Below, piece after piece: positions 31,763 to 41,330 of a DNA stretch of 64,000 bases. A program made the position numbers and the translations under genes. This DNA comes from Scatosoma sp045644545 (GTDB taxonomy: Bacteria; Bacillota; Clostridia; Christensenellales; Borkfalkiaceae). The first letter of the stretch is position 1; the number at the start of each line of letters is the position of its first letter. The stretch is taken from contig JAZRHC010000023.1 of NCBI GenBank assembly GCA_045644545.1, positions 23,700 to 87,699 of the forward strand, written 5' to 3'. Below the pieces are notes generated by a model. The model ran no database searches, was not told the DNA's origin, and saw only the letters and a program-made list of their open reading frames with translations.

Positions 31763-34183
31763 TCAACACCGCACGCCGTCGTGCGAGCCCACCTCGGAAA
31801 GGGGAAGCACGGGCGGTTTTTTGGGCGTTCTACGCGAAGATTTGCCCCCGTCTGCGGGCTGTTCCGCTTCTCGAAGCGCCAAACGGAACACTTCTTCCAC
31901 GTCCGTTACGGGCACGAACGAAATGTCCTTTCTCACCGTTTCGGGGATCTCCTCGATATCCTTTTTGTTTTCCGCGGGCATAATCACCGTTTTGATCCCG
32001 ATTCGCCTCGCCGCGAGGGCTTTTTCCTTTAACCCGCCGATCGCCAGCACCTTTCCGCGCAAGGTGATTTCGCCCGTCATCGCGATATCTTTGCGCGCCT
32101 TTCTGCCCGTGAAAGCCGACAAAATCGCCGTCGCCATCGTCACGCCCGCGCTCGGCCCGTCCTTCGGGGTCGCGCCTTCGGGCACGTGGATATGCAAATC
32201 GTTTTCTTCAAACGCCTGCTTGTCGATTGCGTATTCTTCTGCGTGCGCGCGGATATACGTGAGCGCGGCTTGCGCGGATTCTTTCATCACCTCGCCGAGC
32301 TTGCCCGTAAGTTTCAATTCGCCTTTCCCCGGCACTAAGCAAGCTTCCACCGTCAAGGTCGTGCCGCCGACCGCCGTCCACGCAAGCCCCGTGACCGCGC
32401 CGACCTCTTCTTCCTTTCTCACCTCGTCGCCCGTAAAGCGGGGCGCGCCGAGAATTTCCAGCACCCGTTTTCTATCTAATTTTTCAAACGGCTTGTCCTT
32501 TTCGTCCGCGTGCAACACGGCGATTTTACGAATCACCGTCCCGAGCGTGCGCTCTAACGTTCTCACCCCTGCCTCGCGGGTATACCCCTCGATCACCGCG
32601 CGGAGTCCGTCCGCGGTGAACTTGGCTTGCCCGTCCGTAAGCCCGTTGGCTTTGAGCTGTTTGGGAACGAGGTATCGCTTGGCGATCTCCGTCTTTTCTT
32701 CGAGCGTGTAGCCCGAAACTTCAATGATCTCCATACGGTCGCGCAAGGGGGCAGGTATGGTTTCAAGGCTGTTTGCCGTGGTCACGAACAGCACCTTGCT
32801 CAAATCGTACGGCACTTCCAAATACCGATCGCGGAAGGAGTCGTTCTGTTCGGGATCGAGCACTTCCAAAAGCGCCGACGCGGGGTCGCCGCGCATATCC
32901 GACGAGATCTTGTCGATCTCGTCCAAAAGGAACACGGGATTCACCGTGCCCGCGTTTTTCATAGCGTAGATCACCCGCCCCGGCATCGCGCCGATATAGG
33001 TGCGGCGGTGTCCGCGGATCTCCGCTTCGTCCTTCACGCCGCCCAGGCTCATACGCACGAATTTCCGATTCAACGCGCGCGCAATCGAGCGCGCGATACT
33101 CGTTTTCCCCACCCCCGGGGGTCCAACGAAGCACAAAACGGGCGCTTTCATTTCCCCCGTGAGCTTTAACACGGCGAGGTATTCGGTGATGCGTTCTTTG
33201 ATTTTATCCAGCCCGTAGTGATCGGCTTCGAGGATTTTTACGCAATCGGAAAGCTTTTGAGTGTCCTCGGTTTTTTCCGTCCACGCAAGCTCCAAAATCT
33301 GATCGAGATAGCCCGTGATCACGGTATACTCGGGCGAAGTGGAATTCATTTTCGAAAGCCTATCGATTTCCTTTAAGCATTTTTTCTCGACCTGTTCGGG
33401 CAATCCTTTCGCCTTGATCTTTTCGCGGTATTCGTCCTCTTCCTTGCCGTCGTCGCCGAGCTCGGAATGAATAGCTTTGAGTTGTTCGCGCAGGAAATAC
33501 TCCTTTTGCGATTTATCGATATTTTTTCTGACGGTCGTTGCGATTTTCTTTTCGATCTTGGAGATTTCCAGCTCGTCGTTCAAGCACCTTTCGAATTGCT
33601 TCAACCTCTCGATCGTTTTGCGCTCTTCCAAAACCGCCTGTTTGATATCCATTCTCACGCGCATAGCCGCCAAAACGCAATCGATATACTCGTCCGCGTC
33701 CTGACAGTTTTCGTACTTTGCATAGGTTTCCTTCGCGATCTTCCCGTCGGCGAGCAACACGTCCTTGACGAGCGCTTTTGCCGCGCGAAGATACGCTTCT
33801 TCCATCACCTCGTCGCCGTGCACGGGGGCAAGCTCGTCGCAAACGGCGTAGAAACACCCGTCCTCAACCGAAACCGTCCGAGCTTTTGCTCGATACAAAC
33901 CCTCTGCGCTTACGCGCAAGACCCCACCGGGGAGCTGCGCGATCTGTTTAATCTTTGCCACGCACCCGACCGAATATAAATCAGACGGCACGATTTCGTC
34001 CTTTTCCGTGATCCTTTGCGTGCAGATAAAGAGCAATCTGTCTGCCGAAGCGGAAGCGCGTTCAACGGCTTTCAAGGTCATTTGCCTGCCGACCTCAAAG
34101 GAGATAGTAACGCGCGGAAACGCGACCTTACCCCGAAGGGGTACGGTCGGCAAAATATTCGTTCTTAAAATTTCTTTTTCCAT
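31763..34183 (-). CDS. lon: ATP-dependent protease La (Lon)
   Basis: A soluble AAA+ serine protease. It has an N-terminal substrate-binding domain, Walker A GPPGVGKTS, Walker B VFLLDEIDK, and a protease domain with catalytic Ser in PKDGPSAGVTMATA and Lys in LRGKVLAIGGLKEKALAA. About 806 aa. The start is uncertain: ATG 34183 (with a weak GGA upstream) fits the family N-terminus ILPTVPLRG; ATG 34195 and a TTG at 34213 are in frame. Co-directional with engB. Confidence 0.96.
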   Translation of the reverse strand: MEKEILRTNILPTVPLRGKVAFPRVTISFEVGRQMTLKAVERASASADRLLFICTQRITEKDEIVPSDLYSVGCVAKIKQIAQLPGGVLRVSAEGLYRAKARTVSVEDGCFYAVCDELAPVHGDEVMEEAYLRAAKALVKDVLLADGKIAKETYAKYENCQDADEYIDCVLAAMRVRMDIKQAVLEERKTIERLKQFERCLNDELEISKIEKKIATTVRKNIDKSQKEYFLREQLKAIHSELGDDGKEEDEYREKIKAKGLPEQVEKKCLKEIDRLSKMNSTSPEYTVITGYLDQILELAWTEKTEDTQKLSDCVKILEADHYGLDKIKERITEYLAVLKLTGEMKAPVLCFVGPPGVGKTSIARSIARALNRKFVRMSLGGVKDEAEIRGHRRTYIGAMPGRVIYAMKNAGTVNPVFLLDEIDKISSDMRGDPASALLEVLDPEQNDSFRDRYLEVPYDLSKVLFVTTANSLETIPAPLRDRMEIIEVSGYTLEEKTEIAKRYLVPKQLKANGLTDGQAKFTADGLRAVIEGYTREAGVRTLERTLGTVIRKIAVLHADEKDKPFEKLDRKRVLEILGAPRFTGDEVRKEEEVGAVTGLAWTAVGGTTLTVEACLVPGKGELKLTGKLGEVMKESAQAALTYIRAHAEEYAIDKQAFEENDLHIHVPEGATPKDGPSAGVTMATAILSAFTGRKARKDIAMTGEITLRGKVLAIGGLKEKALAARRIGIKTVIMPAENKKDIEEIPETVRKDISFVPVTDVEEVFRLALREAEQPADGGKSSRRTPKKPPVLPLSEVGSHDGVRC

Positions 34184-34301
34184 AACTTTTTCCATATATT
34201 TATTATTACCCAAAACCCGTCCGTTTCAAACAAGGGAAACGGGGGAGAGCGGTAACAATTTATAGCTTTACTTGCTCTTTCCTTCCCCGCCGTCGATACT
34301 G

Positions 34302-34330
34302 AAAAACCTGTCCGTTTGGACAGGTTTTTA
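34302..34330. terminator. Bidirectional terminator downstream of the tyrosine kinase gene
   Basis: AAAAACCTGTCC, loop GTTT, GGACAGGTTTTT. Confidence 0.85.
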
Positions 34331-34333
34331 TCC

Positions 34334-35134
34334 TTACTCGGTTTTTTCTTCTACCTCAGGCGTTTTTTTCGCCGCGCCGTAGCCGTAATGCTCGTAGTGA
34401 TAATAATTCTTGATTTTCGTCTTTTTTCCGCCTTTATAGTCGTTGACGACGATACCCAAAATATTCACCTTCGCAAACGAAAGCTTATTGAGCGCTTTCG
34501 CTATATCCGACACATAGGATTCAAGATGCCTACAAACGAGCGCCGCTCCGTCGACCACGGGCGCGAGCGCCAACGCGTCCGCTACTAATAAAACGGGGGG
34601 CGTGTCGTAGATTACGTAGTCGAATTTTTGTTTGAGTTCCGCAGAAAGCTCTTTCATTTTTTCGCTTTCCAAAATTTCGTAGGGGCGAGGAGAAACCGTT
34701 CCGCAAGGTATAATATATAAGTTTTCGCTATAAGCCGAAGGCTGGCAAATCTCTTCTAACGTCGCCTGCCCCGAAAGATAATCGGAAAGACCGGGGACGT
34801 TTTTGATAGCGAAGGCTTTGCCCACGCGGCCTTTTCTAATATCCGCGTCCACGAGCACGACTTTCGCGTCCGACTGCGCAAACATCAAAGCAAGGTTGGA
34901 AGAAGTCGTCGTTTTCCCGTCTTCGGGGAACGCCGAGGTCAGCATAAAAGAAATTCCTTCGTTTCCTTTTTTCGCCACCGATACGGAAATCGTTGCTTTC
35001 AAGGCGCGGAAGGATTCCGTGAGCGAGAAGGGGCTGTCCTCGTTTAAAAGATAGGTCGAATCTTCGATCAACGCCACTGCTTTTTTCAATCTTTTATTAC
35101 GCATATTTTCGGAAATCTTAGAAAAAACACTCAT
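34334..35134 (-). CDS. CpsD/CapB-type bacterial tyrosine kinase
   Basis: BY-kinase of the Firmicutes two-component type, autophosphorylating a tyrosine cluster and normally controlling polysaccharide export. The Walker A variant is SAFPEDGKTTTSSN, Walker A' is VVLVDADIRKG and Walker B is VIYDTPPVLL. The C-terminal tail is tyrosine-rich (NYYHYEHYGYG). ATG 35134 is chosen over the in-frame GTG 35140 because GGAGG lies 7 bases upstream of it. The partner modulator gene is directly upstream. Confidence 0.88.
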   Translation of the reverse strand: MSVFSKISENMRNKRLKKAVALIEDSTYLLNEDSPFSLTESFRALKATISVSVAKKGNEGISFMLTSAFPEDGKTTTSSNLALMFAQSDAKVVLVDADIRKGRVGKAFAIKNVPGLSDYLSGQATLEEICQPSAYSENLYIIPCGTVSPRPYEILESEKMKELSAELKQKFDYVIYDTPPVLLVADALALAPVVDGAALVCRHLESYVSDIAKALNKLSFAKVNILGIVVNDYKGGKKTKIKNYYHYEHYGYGAAKKTPEVEEKTE

Positions 35135-35136
35135 TT

Positions 35137-36006
35137 TCACACCTCCGCCTTCGCGTCTTTTTCTTTTTTGTCAATAGACGGCAACACGCCGAGCACGGGC
35201 ACGCCTAAACGTTTCGCCACCGTTTCGTAATTTCTCAGCCTGTTATCCATTCTGTCCGCAATCACCACCACGACGCAAGCAACCAAAAGCGCCAACGCGC
35301 CAAAAATTACCGCAAATTTGATCGTTTGATCCTTCGCGTACCCTGCGTTCGTTAAACGTACTTCGTCGAGAACCGTCGTTTTCACGCAGTTCGTTCCGTC
35401 GTAGCCGTCGGGTTTATACATTTTTTCAATCACAAACGCAGGAACTTCATTTTCTACCGCTTTTAAAAGTTCTTCGCCAAACGCTTTATTTTCTCTGCCC
35501 GACACGGAAATTTTTACGTAGATAAAGCTCTTGGAAAGGGTGATTTCTTCGTTTTCCGAGGTTTTCGTATACGAGAAGGACACCGAGTCGTCGACTTTTT
35601 TAAGAAACGTCGCGTATTTTTCATTTATTGAACCGTCGGCGTTATATTTTTCTTTTTCCGTCACGGGACAGCTCGGCATTGTAAGCATAAGCCGTTCGGA
35701 AAAAGATTCCGAAGAAAGCAATTCGATCATATTTTTCATCACGGGCACGCCGTACGCGCCGTACACGCCGTATTGACTTCCCGAAGCTTCGCCGTTCTCG
35801 GTCGATTTCGTCGGGTTCACGTAAAACACGGGTTTCACTCCGTAAGTATACACGTCTTTCGAATCCAAATACCCGTATAATCCGCCCGCCGTCGCGCCAA
35901 GCGCGAGCACTAAAAGCAGAATGAGGATCTTCGACCAAAGCGCACGGAAAATATCGCCGAGGCTAAATTCCTCGTCCGCTTGGAAATCTTGCTTCATTTC
36001 TTCCAT
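35137..36006 (-). CDS. CapA/Wzz-type membrane modulator of tyrosine kinase
   Basis: It has an N-terminal transmembrane helix (~28-48) after FSLGDIFRALWSKI, a large extracytoplasmic loop and a second helix (~231-251), followed by a short cytoplasmic tail VPVLGVLPSI that docks CpsD-type kinases. Length is 289 aa. The stop lies 3 bases before the kinase start. No glycosyltransferase or Wzx/Wzy gene lies within the window, so the export system it would regulate is elsewhere. Confidence 0.85.
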   Translation of the reverse strand: MEEMKQDFQADEEFSLGDIFRALWSKILILLLVLALGATAGGLYGYLDSKDVYTYGVKPVFYVNPTKSTENGEASGSQYGVYGAYGVPVMKNMIELLSSESFSERLMLTMPSCPVTEKEKYNADGSINEKYATFLKKVDDSVSFSYTKTSENEEITLSKSFIYVKISVSGRENKAFGEELLKAVENEVPAFVIEKMYKPDGYDGTNCVKTTVLDEVRLTNAGYAKDQTIKFAVIFGALALLVACVVVVIADRMDNRLRNYETVAKRLGVPVLGVLPSIDKKEKDAKAEV

Positions 36007-36081
36007 CTCATCTCTTCCTCGTCGTTATTATTTTCCCTTCCGATTAACGATTTTTTCTTTTCTCGAAAAGTTTCCTTCATA

Positions 36082-36110
36082 ATTATATCACTTTAAAAAA
36101 GAACTGTCAA
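36082..36110 (-). promoter_or_regulatory. Promoter of the kinase/modulator pair
   Basis: Minus strand: consensus TTGACA, 17-base spacer, TATAAT with TGA upstream. Confidence 0.85.
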
Positions 36111-36152
36111 GTTGAAAGAACGCGTTTTTTTAATTTACTTAAACGAGAATAG

Positions 36153-36181
36153 TTGCTATTTTTTGTGAATTATGCTATAAT
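36153..36181 (+). promoter_or_regulatory. holB-ricT promoter
   Basis: TTGCTA, 17-base spacer, TATAAT preceded by TGC (extended -10). Confidence 0.8.
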
Positions 36182-36212
36182 ATTTCCCGAGAAGTCGAAA
36201 GGAGGGCAAAAA

Positions 36213-37217
36213 ATGCAAACGCTGTTGAAAGAAACGGGGGCGTATCGGTTGCTGAAAGCCGAGCGCGATAAAAACCGTTTGCATCACGCCTATCTTCTCT
36301 TGCTCGACGACAAGCGCAACCTTCGCGAAGCGGTGAAAACCTTTGCCAAGCTCCTGTTTTTCTGCGAGGAAGCGGATACCCCCGAAGCGGCGCGGATCTC
36401 CTCTTTGATCGACGGAGAAATTTTTTCCGATTGCTTGATTTTTCCGAAAACGGACAAAAAATTCACCGTTGCCGAAACGGAAGATATTTTAGAGGAAATT
36501 CCCTTAAAGCCGATAGAGGGGGGCAAAAAAGTCTTTCTCGTAGCCGATTTTGCCGAAGCGACGGCGCAAGCGCAAAACAAGCTTTTGAAGGTTTTGGAAG
36601 AACCGCCCGAAAACGTGTTCTTTCTCTTAGGCGCGACGAGCTCTTATCCCGTGCTTTCCACCGTGCTCTCGCGTACGGAAAAGCTGGAAATTTTGCCGTT
36701 CACGGAAAGGCAGGTCGCCGACTGCCTTCGGCGGTTATATAAGGACGAGGCTTTTTCGGAGCGCGAGCTAATTCTTTCCGCGGCGGCTTCGTCGGGGAGC
36801 GTGGGAACGGCGCAAAATATCCTCGACGGGGGGTATTATAAAGAACTCACGCAAAAGGCGTTCGAGCTTTGCTCGGCGGGGCTTTCTTCGCTTCCGATCG
36901 CGGTGAAAAAGGCGGCGGATATCAAGTATAAAAAGGAATTTTTGTCCTTTTTAAAGCTCGTATTCCGCGACGCGTTTTTATACAAAGCGAAAACGCACGA
37001 CGTATCGTTTGGCTCGCTCGGGGAAAGCTATCTGTTTTTACCCACGGAAAAAGACAAGGTGCGCGCGATATCGGAAAACTATTCTTTATCCGCGTTATTA
37101 TACGCGCAGGAAGCTTTGACGGAAGCGGAAAAGGAAGTATTTTTCAACGCGAATTTCCCTCAATGTATCGAGATTGCGCTTTCGAAAATTCTTTGGAAAA
37201 ACAAATCTGTTTTATAA
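36213..37217 (+). CDS. holB: DNA polymerase III delta' subunit
   Basis: A component of the clamp loader that opens the DnaN ring. It keeps the sensor and lid region (AQNKLLKVLEEPPENVFFLLGATSSYPVLSTVLSRTE) but, as usual for delta', has no Walker A loop. Length is 334 aa. ATG 36213 follows AAAGGAGGG; the upstream extension would overlap the promoter. It is followed by ricT, as in Bacillus holB-yaaT. Confidence 0.9.
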   Translation: MQTLLKETGAYRLLKAERDKNRLHHAYLLLLDDKRNLREAVKTFAKLLFFCEEADTPEAARISSLIDGEIFSDCLIFPKTDKKFTVAETEDILEEIPLKPIEGGKKVFLVADFAEATAQAQNKLLKVLEEPPENVFFLLGATSSYPVLSTVLSRTEKLEILPFTERQVADCLRRLYKDEAFSERELILSAAASSGSVGTAQNILDGGYYKELTQKAFELCSAGLSSLPIAVKKAADIKYKKEFLSFLKLVFRDAFLYKAKTHDVSFGSLGESYLFLPTEKDKVRAISENYSLSALLYAQEALTEAEKEVFFNANFPQCIEIALSKILWKNKSVL

Positions 37218-37286
37218 TTCAACGCATATCTGGGTGGGTCGTTTTCCTACCCTTCACTCAAAAAACTCAAAAGGATTCTTTTATAT

Positions 37287-38147
37287 ATGGTACAAGTAGT
37301 CGTAATCAAATTCAAATCGGGCGGTAAGCTCTACTATTTCTCTCCGAAAAAGGGGGAAACGTACGAGCGGAATATGCCCGTGATCGTAGAAACGTCGAGA
37401 GGACTCGAATACGCTTGGGTTGCTTATCCCGAACGCTCCGTTCCCGAAAACGAGGTGGTGCAACCCTTAAAGCCGATCGTGCGGATCGCGACGGAAAAGG
37501 ACAGGGAATTTTACGCCGCCTGTCAAGAAAAAAAGCCCTCTGCTATGCAGACCTGTCGGGAAAAGATCGCGGCGCGGGGTTTGGAAATGAAGCTCGTAGA
37601 CTGCGAATTCGCGTTCGACGGAAGCAAAATCGTGTTCTTCTTCACGTCCGCAGGCAGAGTGGATTTTCGCGAGCTTGTCAAAGACCTCGCTTCGGCGTTC
37701 AAAACTCGGATCGAGCTTCGCCAAGTCGGCACGCGCGACGAAACGAAATATCTCGGCGGCCTTGCGCCGTGCGGACGAATTTGTTGTTGCGCGGGGAATA
37801 TGCCCGAATTTAAAAAGGTCAGCATCAAAATGGCGAAAACGCAAGGGTTATCTTTGAATCCTGGGAAAATCAGCGGACTTTGCGGACGGTTGATGTGCTG
37901 TTTGAGCTACGAAAGCGATTACTACGCGGAAGCGTACAAAAAGATGCCCAAGCTCGGCTCGGAAGTCGGCACGCCCGAAGGCAAAGGCACGGTCGCTTCG
38001 GTGAATATGCTGAAAATGCAAGTCAAGGTGAAAATCGACGACAAGAACGGCGGACTTATCTTCAAGGATTTCCCGTTAGAGGAAGTCAAGTTTAAAAAAG
38101 GCAACCAACCCCAAAAAGACGAGGACGACGAAGCCGACGAAGAATAA
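37287..38147 (+). CDS. ricT: RicT (YaaT) PSP1-domain protein
   Basis: With RicA and RicF it forms an Fe-S complex that helps RNase Y process mRNAs in Bacillus and affects sporulation and competence. PSP1 domain: RVDFRELVKDLASAFKTRIELRQVG. The cysteine set CGRICCC and LCGRLMCCLSYE fits the [4Fe-4S] ligands. Length is 286 aa with an acidic C-terminal tail. No partner ric genes are within the window. Terminated by a hairpin at 38151. Confidence 0.92.
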   Translation: MVQVVVIKFKSGGKLYYFSPKKGETYERNMPVIVETSRGLEYAWVAYPERSVPENEVVQPLKPIVRIATEKDREFYAACQEKKPSAMQTCREKIAARGLEMKLVDCEFAFDGSKIVFFFTSAGRVDFRELVKDLASAFKTRIELRQVGTRDETKYLGGLAPCGRICCCAGNMPEFKKVSIKMAKTQGLSLNPGKISGLCGRLMCCLSYESDYYAEAYKKMPKLGSEVGTPEGKGTVASVNMLKMQVKVKIDDKNGGLIFKDFPLEEVKFKKGNQPQKDEDDEADEE

Positions 38148-38150
38148 CGT

Positions 38151-38182
38151 AAAAAATCCCGTTTCTGACGACGGGATTTTTT
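38151..38182 (+). terminator. holB-ricT terminator
   Basis: AAAAAATCCCGT, loop TTCTGACG, ACGGGATTTTTT. Confidence 0.85.
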
Positions 38183-38384
38183 AGTGAATTTTTCGGCTGA
38201 TGCCGAAAGTTAATTTTGCCTGACGGCAAGTTAATTTTTCGCTTCGCGAAAGTGAATTTGCTTCGCAGTTGCAGTAGAAATTTATACCTCTACTTGCACC
38301 GTAGGTGCAAAATTCACTTTCACCCTTTGGGTGAAAATTTCACTTCGAAGAAACTTCACTTTTCACGAAGTGAAAAATTTCACT
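38183..38384. repeat. Family A repeat, copy 2 (hairpin array)
   Basis: At least seven palindromes, including TTCGGCTGATGCCGAA, TTGCCTGACGGCAA, TTTCGCTTCGCGAAA, TTGCACCGTAGGTGCAA, TTCACCCTTTGGGTGAA and TTTTCACGAAGTGAAAA, are separated by AGTGAATTT or AAATTCACTT spacers around a central GCAGTAGAAATTTATACC element. It fills the gap between ricT and the end of rsmG. Confidence 0.85.
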
Positions 38385-38386
38385 CT

Positions 38387-39082
38387 TCAAAGCGGCTCTT
38401 TTCGTTCCTTTCCCTGACCTCTTGGGTATTTCGGCGGCGTGGGTTTTACCTTTTCAATCACCGCCAACGTGCGCTCGCCGTAGCTTTCGGGTAACGAGTA
38501 TTCCAAAACGGTTTTCACTTTCGCGCCTAAAATTTTATACGCGCTTTCCGCTTCCTTAATCTCCGTTCTGTCCCCGCCTTTATACGCGACAAACGCTCCG
38601 CCTACCTTCACGAAAGGCAGACAGTATTCCGATAACGTGTTCATTCTCGCCACCGCGCGCGCCGTTACGAAATCGAAGCGTTCGCGGAAAATTTTTTCCT
38701 TCGCCGCGTCCTCTGCCCGAAGGTTATAAATATTCATTTCCGAAAATCCCAGCTTATCCACAACGACCTTTAAAAATTCACATTTTTTTCCAACGCTTTC
38801 AAAAAGCGAAAAATTAAGATCAGGGCGTAAAATTTTTAAAACCAACGAGGGAAACCCCGCGCCCGAGCCGATCTCCGCAACGGTCGCGTTTTTTAAAAAC
38901 AAAAATTCCCCTGCCGCGCTGTCTAAAAAATGCTTATAAAACACTTCTTTTTCTTCCGTTATCGCGGTGAGGTTATATTTTGCGTTATATTCCAGCAAAA
39001 GCGCGTGGAAAGCCTCGAAAAGCTCCTTTTTCTCTCCGCGTATTTCGCGTTCGTATTCAATAAGTCTTTCCTTCATATCCAT
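38387..39082 (-). CDS. rsmG: 16S rRNA m7G527 methyltransferase RsmG (GidB)
   Basis: It methylates G527 of 16S rRNA. It has an N-terminal helix bundle with YNLTAI, the SAM loop EIGSGAGFPSL, and FDFVTARAVARMNTLSEY. Length is 231 aa with a basic tail. Two in-frame ATGs (39082, 39076) are possible. The -10 box ends 6 bases before ATG 39082, so the message may be leaderless. rsmG is a classical replication-origin neighbour. Confidence 0.94.
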   Translation of the reverse strand: MDMKERLIEYEREIRGEKKELFEAFHALLLEYNAKYNLTAITEEKEVFYKHFLDSAAGEFLFLKNATVAEIGSGAGFPSLVLKILRPDLNFSLFESVGKKCEFLKVVVDKLGFSEMNIYNLRAEDAAKEKIFRERFDFVTARAVARMNTLSEYCLPFVKVGGAFVAYKGGDRTEIKEAESAYKILGAKVKTVLEYSLPESYGERTLAVIEKVKPTPPKYPRGQGKERKEPL

Positions 39083-39088
39083 ATTTTT

Positions 39089-39117
39089 ATTATAGCATAT
39101 CTTTTCAAAGATAGCAA
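39089..39117 (-). promoter_or_regulatory. rsmG promoter
   Basis: Minus strand: TTGCTA, 17-base spacer, TATAAT preceded by TGC. It lies only 6 bases from the start codon. Confidence 0.75.
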
Positions 39118-39139
39118 TCGTTTTCCACTTTCTTTTCGG

Positions 39140-39390
39140 GAAAGTTTACAACTTTATCCACCTGTGGACAACTTTTGTGGACAAGTCGATAAAATTTATT
39201 TTTATTCGTTATTTTTTTATATTTATTCAATTTCTTATTTGATTGCAAAATAAATCTTGTCCACTTTTCCACAATTTCTCCACTTTTTTATCCACCTTAA
39301 AAGCAAGGGTTATTAACAGCGTTTTGGGTATCGATTTTATCATACTTTAAAAGGGATTCGACAAATTTCTCGCTCGGTTATCAACAATTC
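39140..39390. other. DnaA-box cluster 1 (candidate origin element)
   Basis: DnaA-box-like nonamers: TTATCCACC (39154-39162, 39288-39296), TGTGGACAA (39163-39171, 39176-39184), TTGTCCACT (39257-39265) and TTATCAACA (39378-39386), each one or two bases from TTATCCACA. Between 39190 and 39255 the DNA is almost pure A/T, suited to unwinding. No gene lies between rsmG and the ORF at 39557. Confidence 0.65.
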
Positions 39391-39521
39391 CACCGCCCCT
39401 ACTAATACTACTATTATAATTCTTTTTAAATATAATAAAGCTAGGATAAGCCCCTCGACCCTTGATAAGTTCTTTAACCTCTAAATTTTAACGATTCTCG
39501 AAAAACCCTGTCAGTAGCCTC

Positions 39522-39549
39522 TTGACAAATTTAAAAAGCGTGGTATAAT
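39522..39549 (+). promoter_or_regulatory. Promoter of the SLOG-family gene
   Basis: TTGACA, 16-base spacer, TATAAT preceded by TGG. Confidence 0.8.
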
Positions 39550-39556
39550 AGTAACT

Positions 39557-40057
39557 ATGAAAAATATTCCCGAACAATTAAAAATACGTTCTGACCCGCT
39601 CACGTTAAAATCCTGCGCGTTCACGGGACATAGGGAAATAGGCGAGGAGCTTACGAAAGAACGCGTTAAAACCGCTATCGAAAATATGATTAAAAAAGGC
39701 GTAAAAATTTTTTATAACGGCGCGGCGAAAGGCTTCGATCTGTTGAGCGCGGAGTGCGTTTTGGAATTAAAAAATACTTATCCCGATCTTACGCTGATCC
39801 TTTGTATTCCCTATTACGGACAGGAAAAAGGGTATTCGAAAAAAGATAAACGACGTTATGAATTTCTAATAAAAGAATGCGACGAAAAAATTTTACTTTC
39901 CGATAGGTATTATAAAGGCTGTTTGCAAACGCGAAACCGCTATATGTGCGATCGTGCCGACGCGTTGATCGCGTATTTAAAAAAGGATACGGGCGGAACG
40001 GCGTATACGGTGAAGTATTTCGAAAAAAAACGAGAAGGAGAAATAATATTTCTTTAA
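39557..40057 (+). CDS. SLOG/YpsA (DUF1273)-family protein
   Basis: A Rossmann-like nucleotide-binding fold: CAFTGHRE near the N-terminus, FYNGAAKGFDLLSAECVLEL, and DRADALIAYLKKDTGGTAYTVKYFEK at the C-terminus, which match YpsA-type SLOG proteins. Length is 166 aa. These proteins may sense nucleotide-derived ligands; the role here is unknown. The ATG lies 7 bases after the -10 box with no ribosome binding site, suggesting a leaderless mRNA. It sits between DnaA-box cluster 1 and dnaN, where dnaA would be expected. Confidence 0.85.
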   Translation: MKNIPEQLKIRSDPLTLKSCAFTGHREIGEELTKERVKTAIENMIKKGVKIFYNGAAKGFDLLSAECVLELKNTYPDLTLILCIPYYGQEKGYSKKDKRRYEFLIKECDEKILLSDRYYKGCLQTRNRYMCDRADALIAYLKKDTGGTAYTVKYFEKKREGEIIFL

Positions 40058-40084
40058 ATTTCCCTTAATATTCCTTTTAATCGG

Positions 40085-40113
40085 TTGCAAAAAAGGGAAA
40101 AATATGGTACAAT
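40085..40113 (+). promoter_or_regulatory. dnaN promoter
   Basis: TTGCAA, 17-base spacer, TACAAT preceded by TGG. Confidence 0.75.
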
Positions 40114-40158
40114 AAAAGGGTAAATTAAATTCAACGAAACCCTAAGGAGAAAAGTGCT

Positions 40159-41274
40159 ATGAAATTTATTTGCGAAGGAATTATCCTCTCCGACGCGGCG
40201 ATTACCGTTTCCAAGGCTTGCTCGGCAAAAACGACCAATCCCGTGCTCGAATGTATTAAAATTTCCGCCAAAAACGACGAGCTTACCCTCACCGCTTACG
40301 ACGGCGAAATCTCGATCGAGCAAAAGATAAAAGCAGAGGTTTTAGAGGAAGGCGAGGTTTGCGTAAACGGGAAATTCTTCTCCGATTTCGTCGGGAAAAT
40401 TTCCGATAACGAGGTCGTCGTTTCCGAAAACGAAAAAGGCGTTAAGATAGGCTACGGCGATAACGAAACGTTTATGCAGGTGCTTCCTGCCGAGCAGTTC
40501 CCAAAAGTTGGGGGCGAACGCGGCGAGGACTATTTCGAGCTCAAAGAATCCGAGTTTAAAAATTTGATCGGAAAAACCGCGTTTTGCTGCGCAACCGACG
40601 AGAGCAGACCTATTTTAAAGGGCTGCTTGCTCGAAGCGAAAGAAGGCAAGCTTTACGCGACCGCGCTCGACGGGTTCAGAATGGCGGTTTCCGAATGTGA
40701 AACGGCGGGCGGCAGCGGGGATATGAAGATCGTGTGCCCTGCAAGAACGCTCGTGGAAATTTCGCGTATGATGGAAGGCGGGGACGAGCTCATTCGTCTT
40801 TACGTGAATAAAAATATGATGTCCTTGCAGATCAAGGAAACCCTTTTGAATTCGAGATTATACGTCGGCGAGTTCGTGAGAAAGGAAAATATTTATCCCG
40901 TAGAGTTCACCACGGAAGTAACCCTTTTAAAGGACGAGCTTATCCGTTCCATCGAAAGAGCCTCTATCGTTATTCGCGGGGATAAAAACAACCTCGTTCT
41001 GTTCGATATCAAGGCGAGCGGGCTTATGATCACGGCGAATTCGGAAATGGGGAATTTTGCGGAAATCGTTCCCGCAACGCTTTCGGGAAAAGAGCTGAAA
41101 ATCGCGATGAACGGAAAATATATCCTCGACGCGCTCAAAGCGCTCGACGAGGAAAAGGCGAAGCTTTCCTTCAATACCTCGATCTCCCCTTTCACCGTCG
41201 AAAACGAAACGGACAAAACCAGCTCGTATCTCGTGTTGCCCGTGAGGACGAGCGCACAGCAAAACGGCGACTGA
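40159..41274 (+). CDS. dnaN: DNA polymerase III sliding clamp (beta)
   Basis: A ring-shaped processivity factor made of three clamp domains. Landmarks include LTAYDGEISIEQ, CATDESRPILKGCLLEAKEGKLYATALDGFRMA and the C-terminal YLVLPVRT. Length is 371 aa. AAGGAG lies 9 bases before the ATG. It has its own promoter and no dnaA upstream and no recF downstream, unlike the usual dnaA-dnaN-recF order. Confidence 0.95.
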   Translation: MKFICEGIILSDAAITVSKACSAKTTNPVLECIKISAKNDELTLTAYDGEISIEQKIKAEVLEEGEVCVNGKFFSDFVGKISDNEVVVSENEKGVKIGYGDNETFMQVLPAEQFPKVGGERGEDYFELKESEFKNLIGKTAFCCATDESRPILKGCLLEAKEGKLYATALDGFRMAVSECETAGGSGDMKIVCPARTLVEISRMMEGGDELIRLYVNKNMMSLQIKETLLNSRLYVGEFVRKENIYPVEFTTEVTLLKDELIRSIERASIVIRGDKNNLVLFDIKASGLMITANSEMGNFAEIVPATLSGKELKIAMNGKYILDALKALDEEKAKLSFNTSISPFTVENETDKTSSYLVLPVRTSAQQNGD

Positions 41275-41330
41275 TTTAAAAAAGAAAAGTAAAATTTAAG
41301 CAAAAGAACCTTAAAAAGGTTTAAAATCGC

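Noticed and set aside
39557..40057. dnaA at the position before dnaN
   Set aside because: The protein is 166 residues, with a SLOG/YpsA pattern and no AAA+ or DnaA DNA-binding motif.
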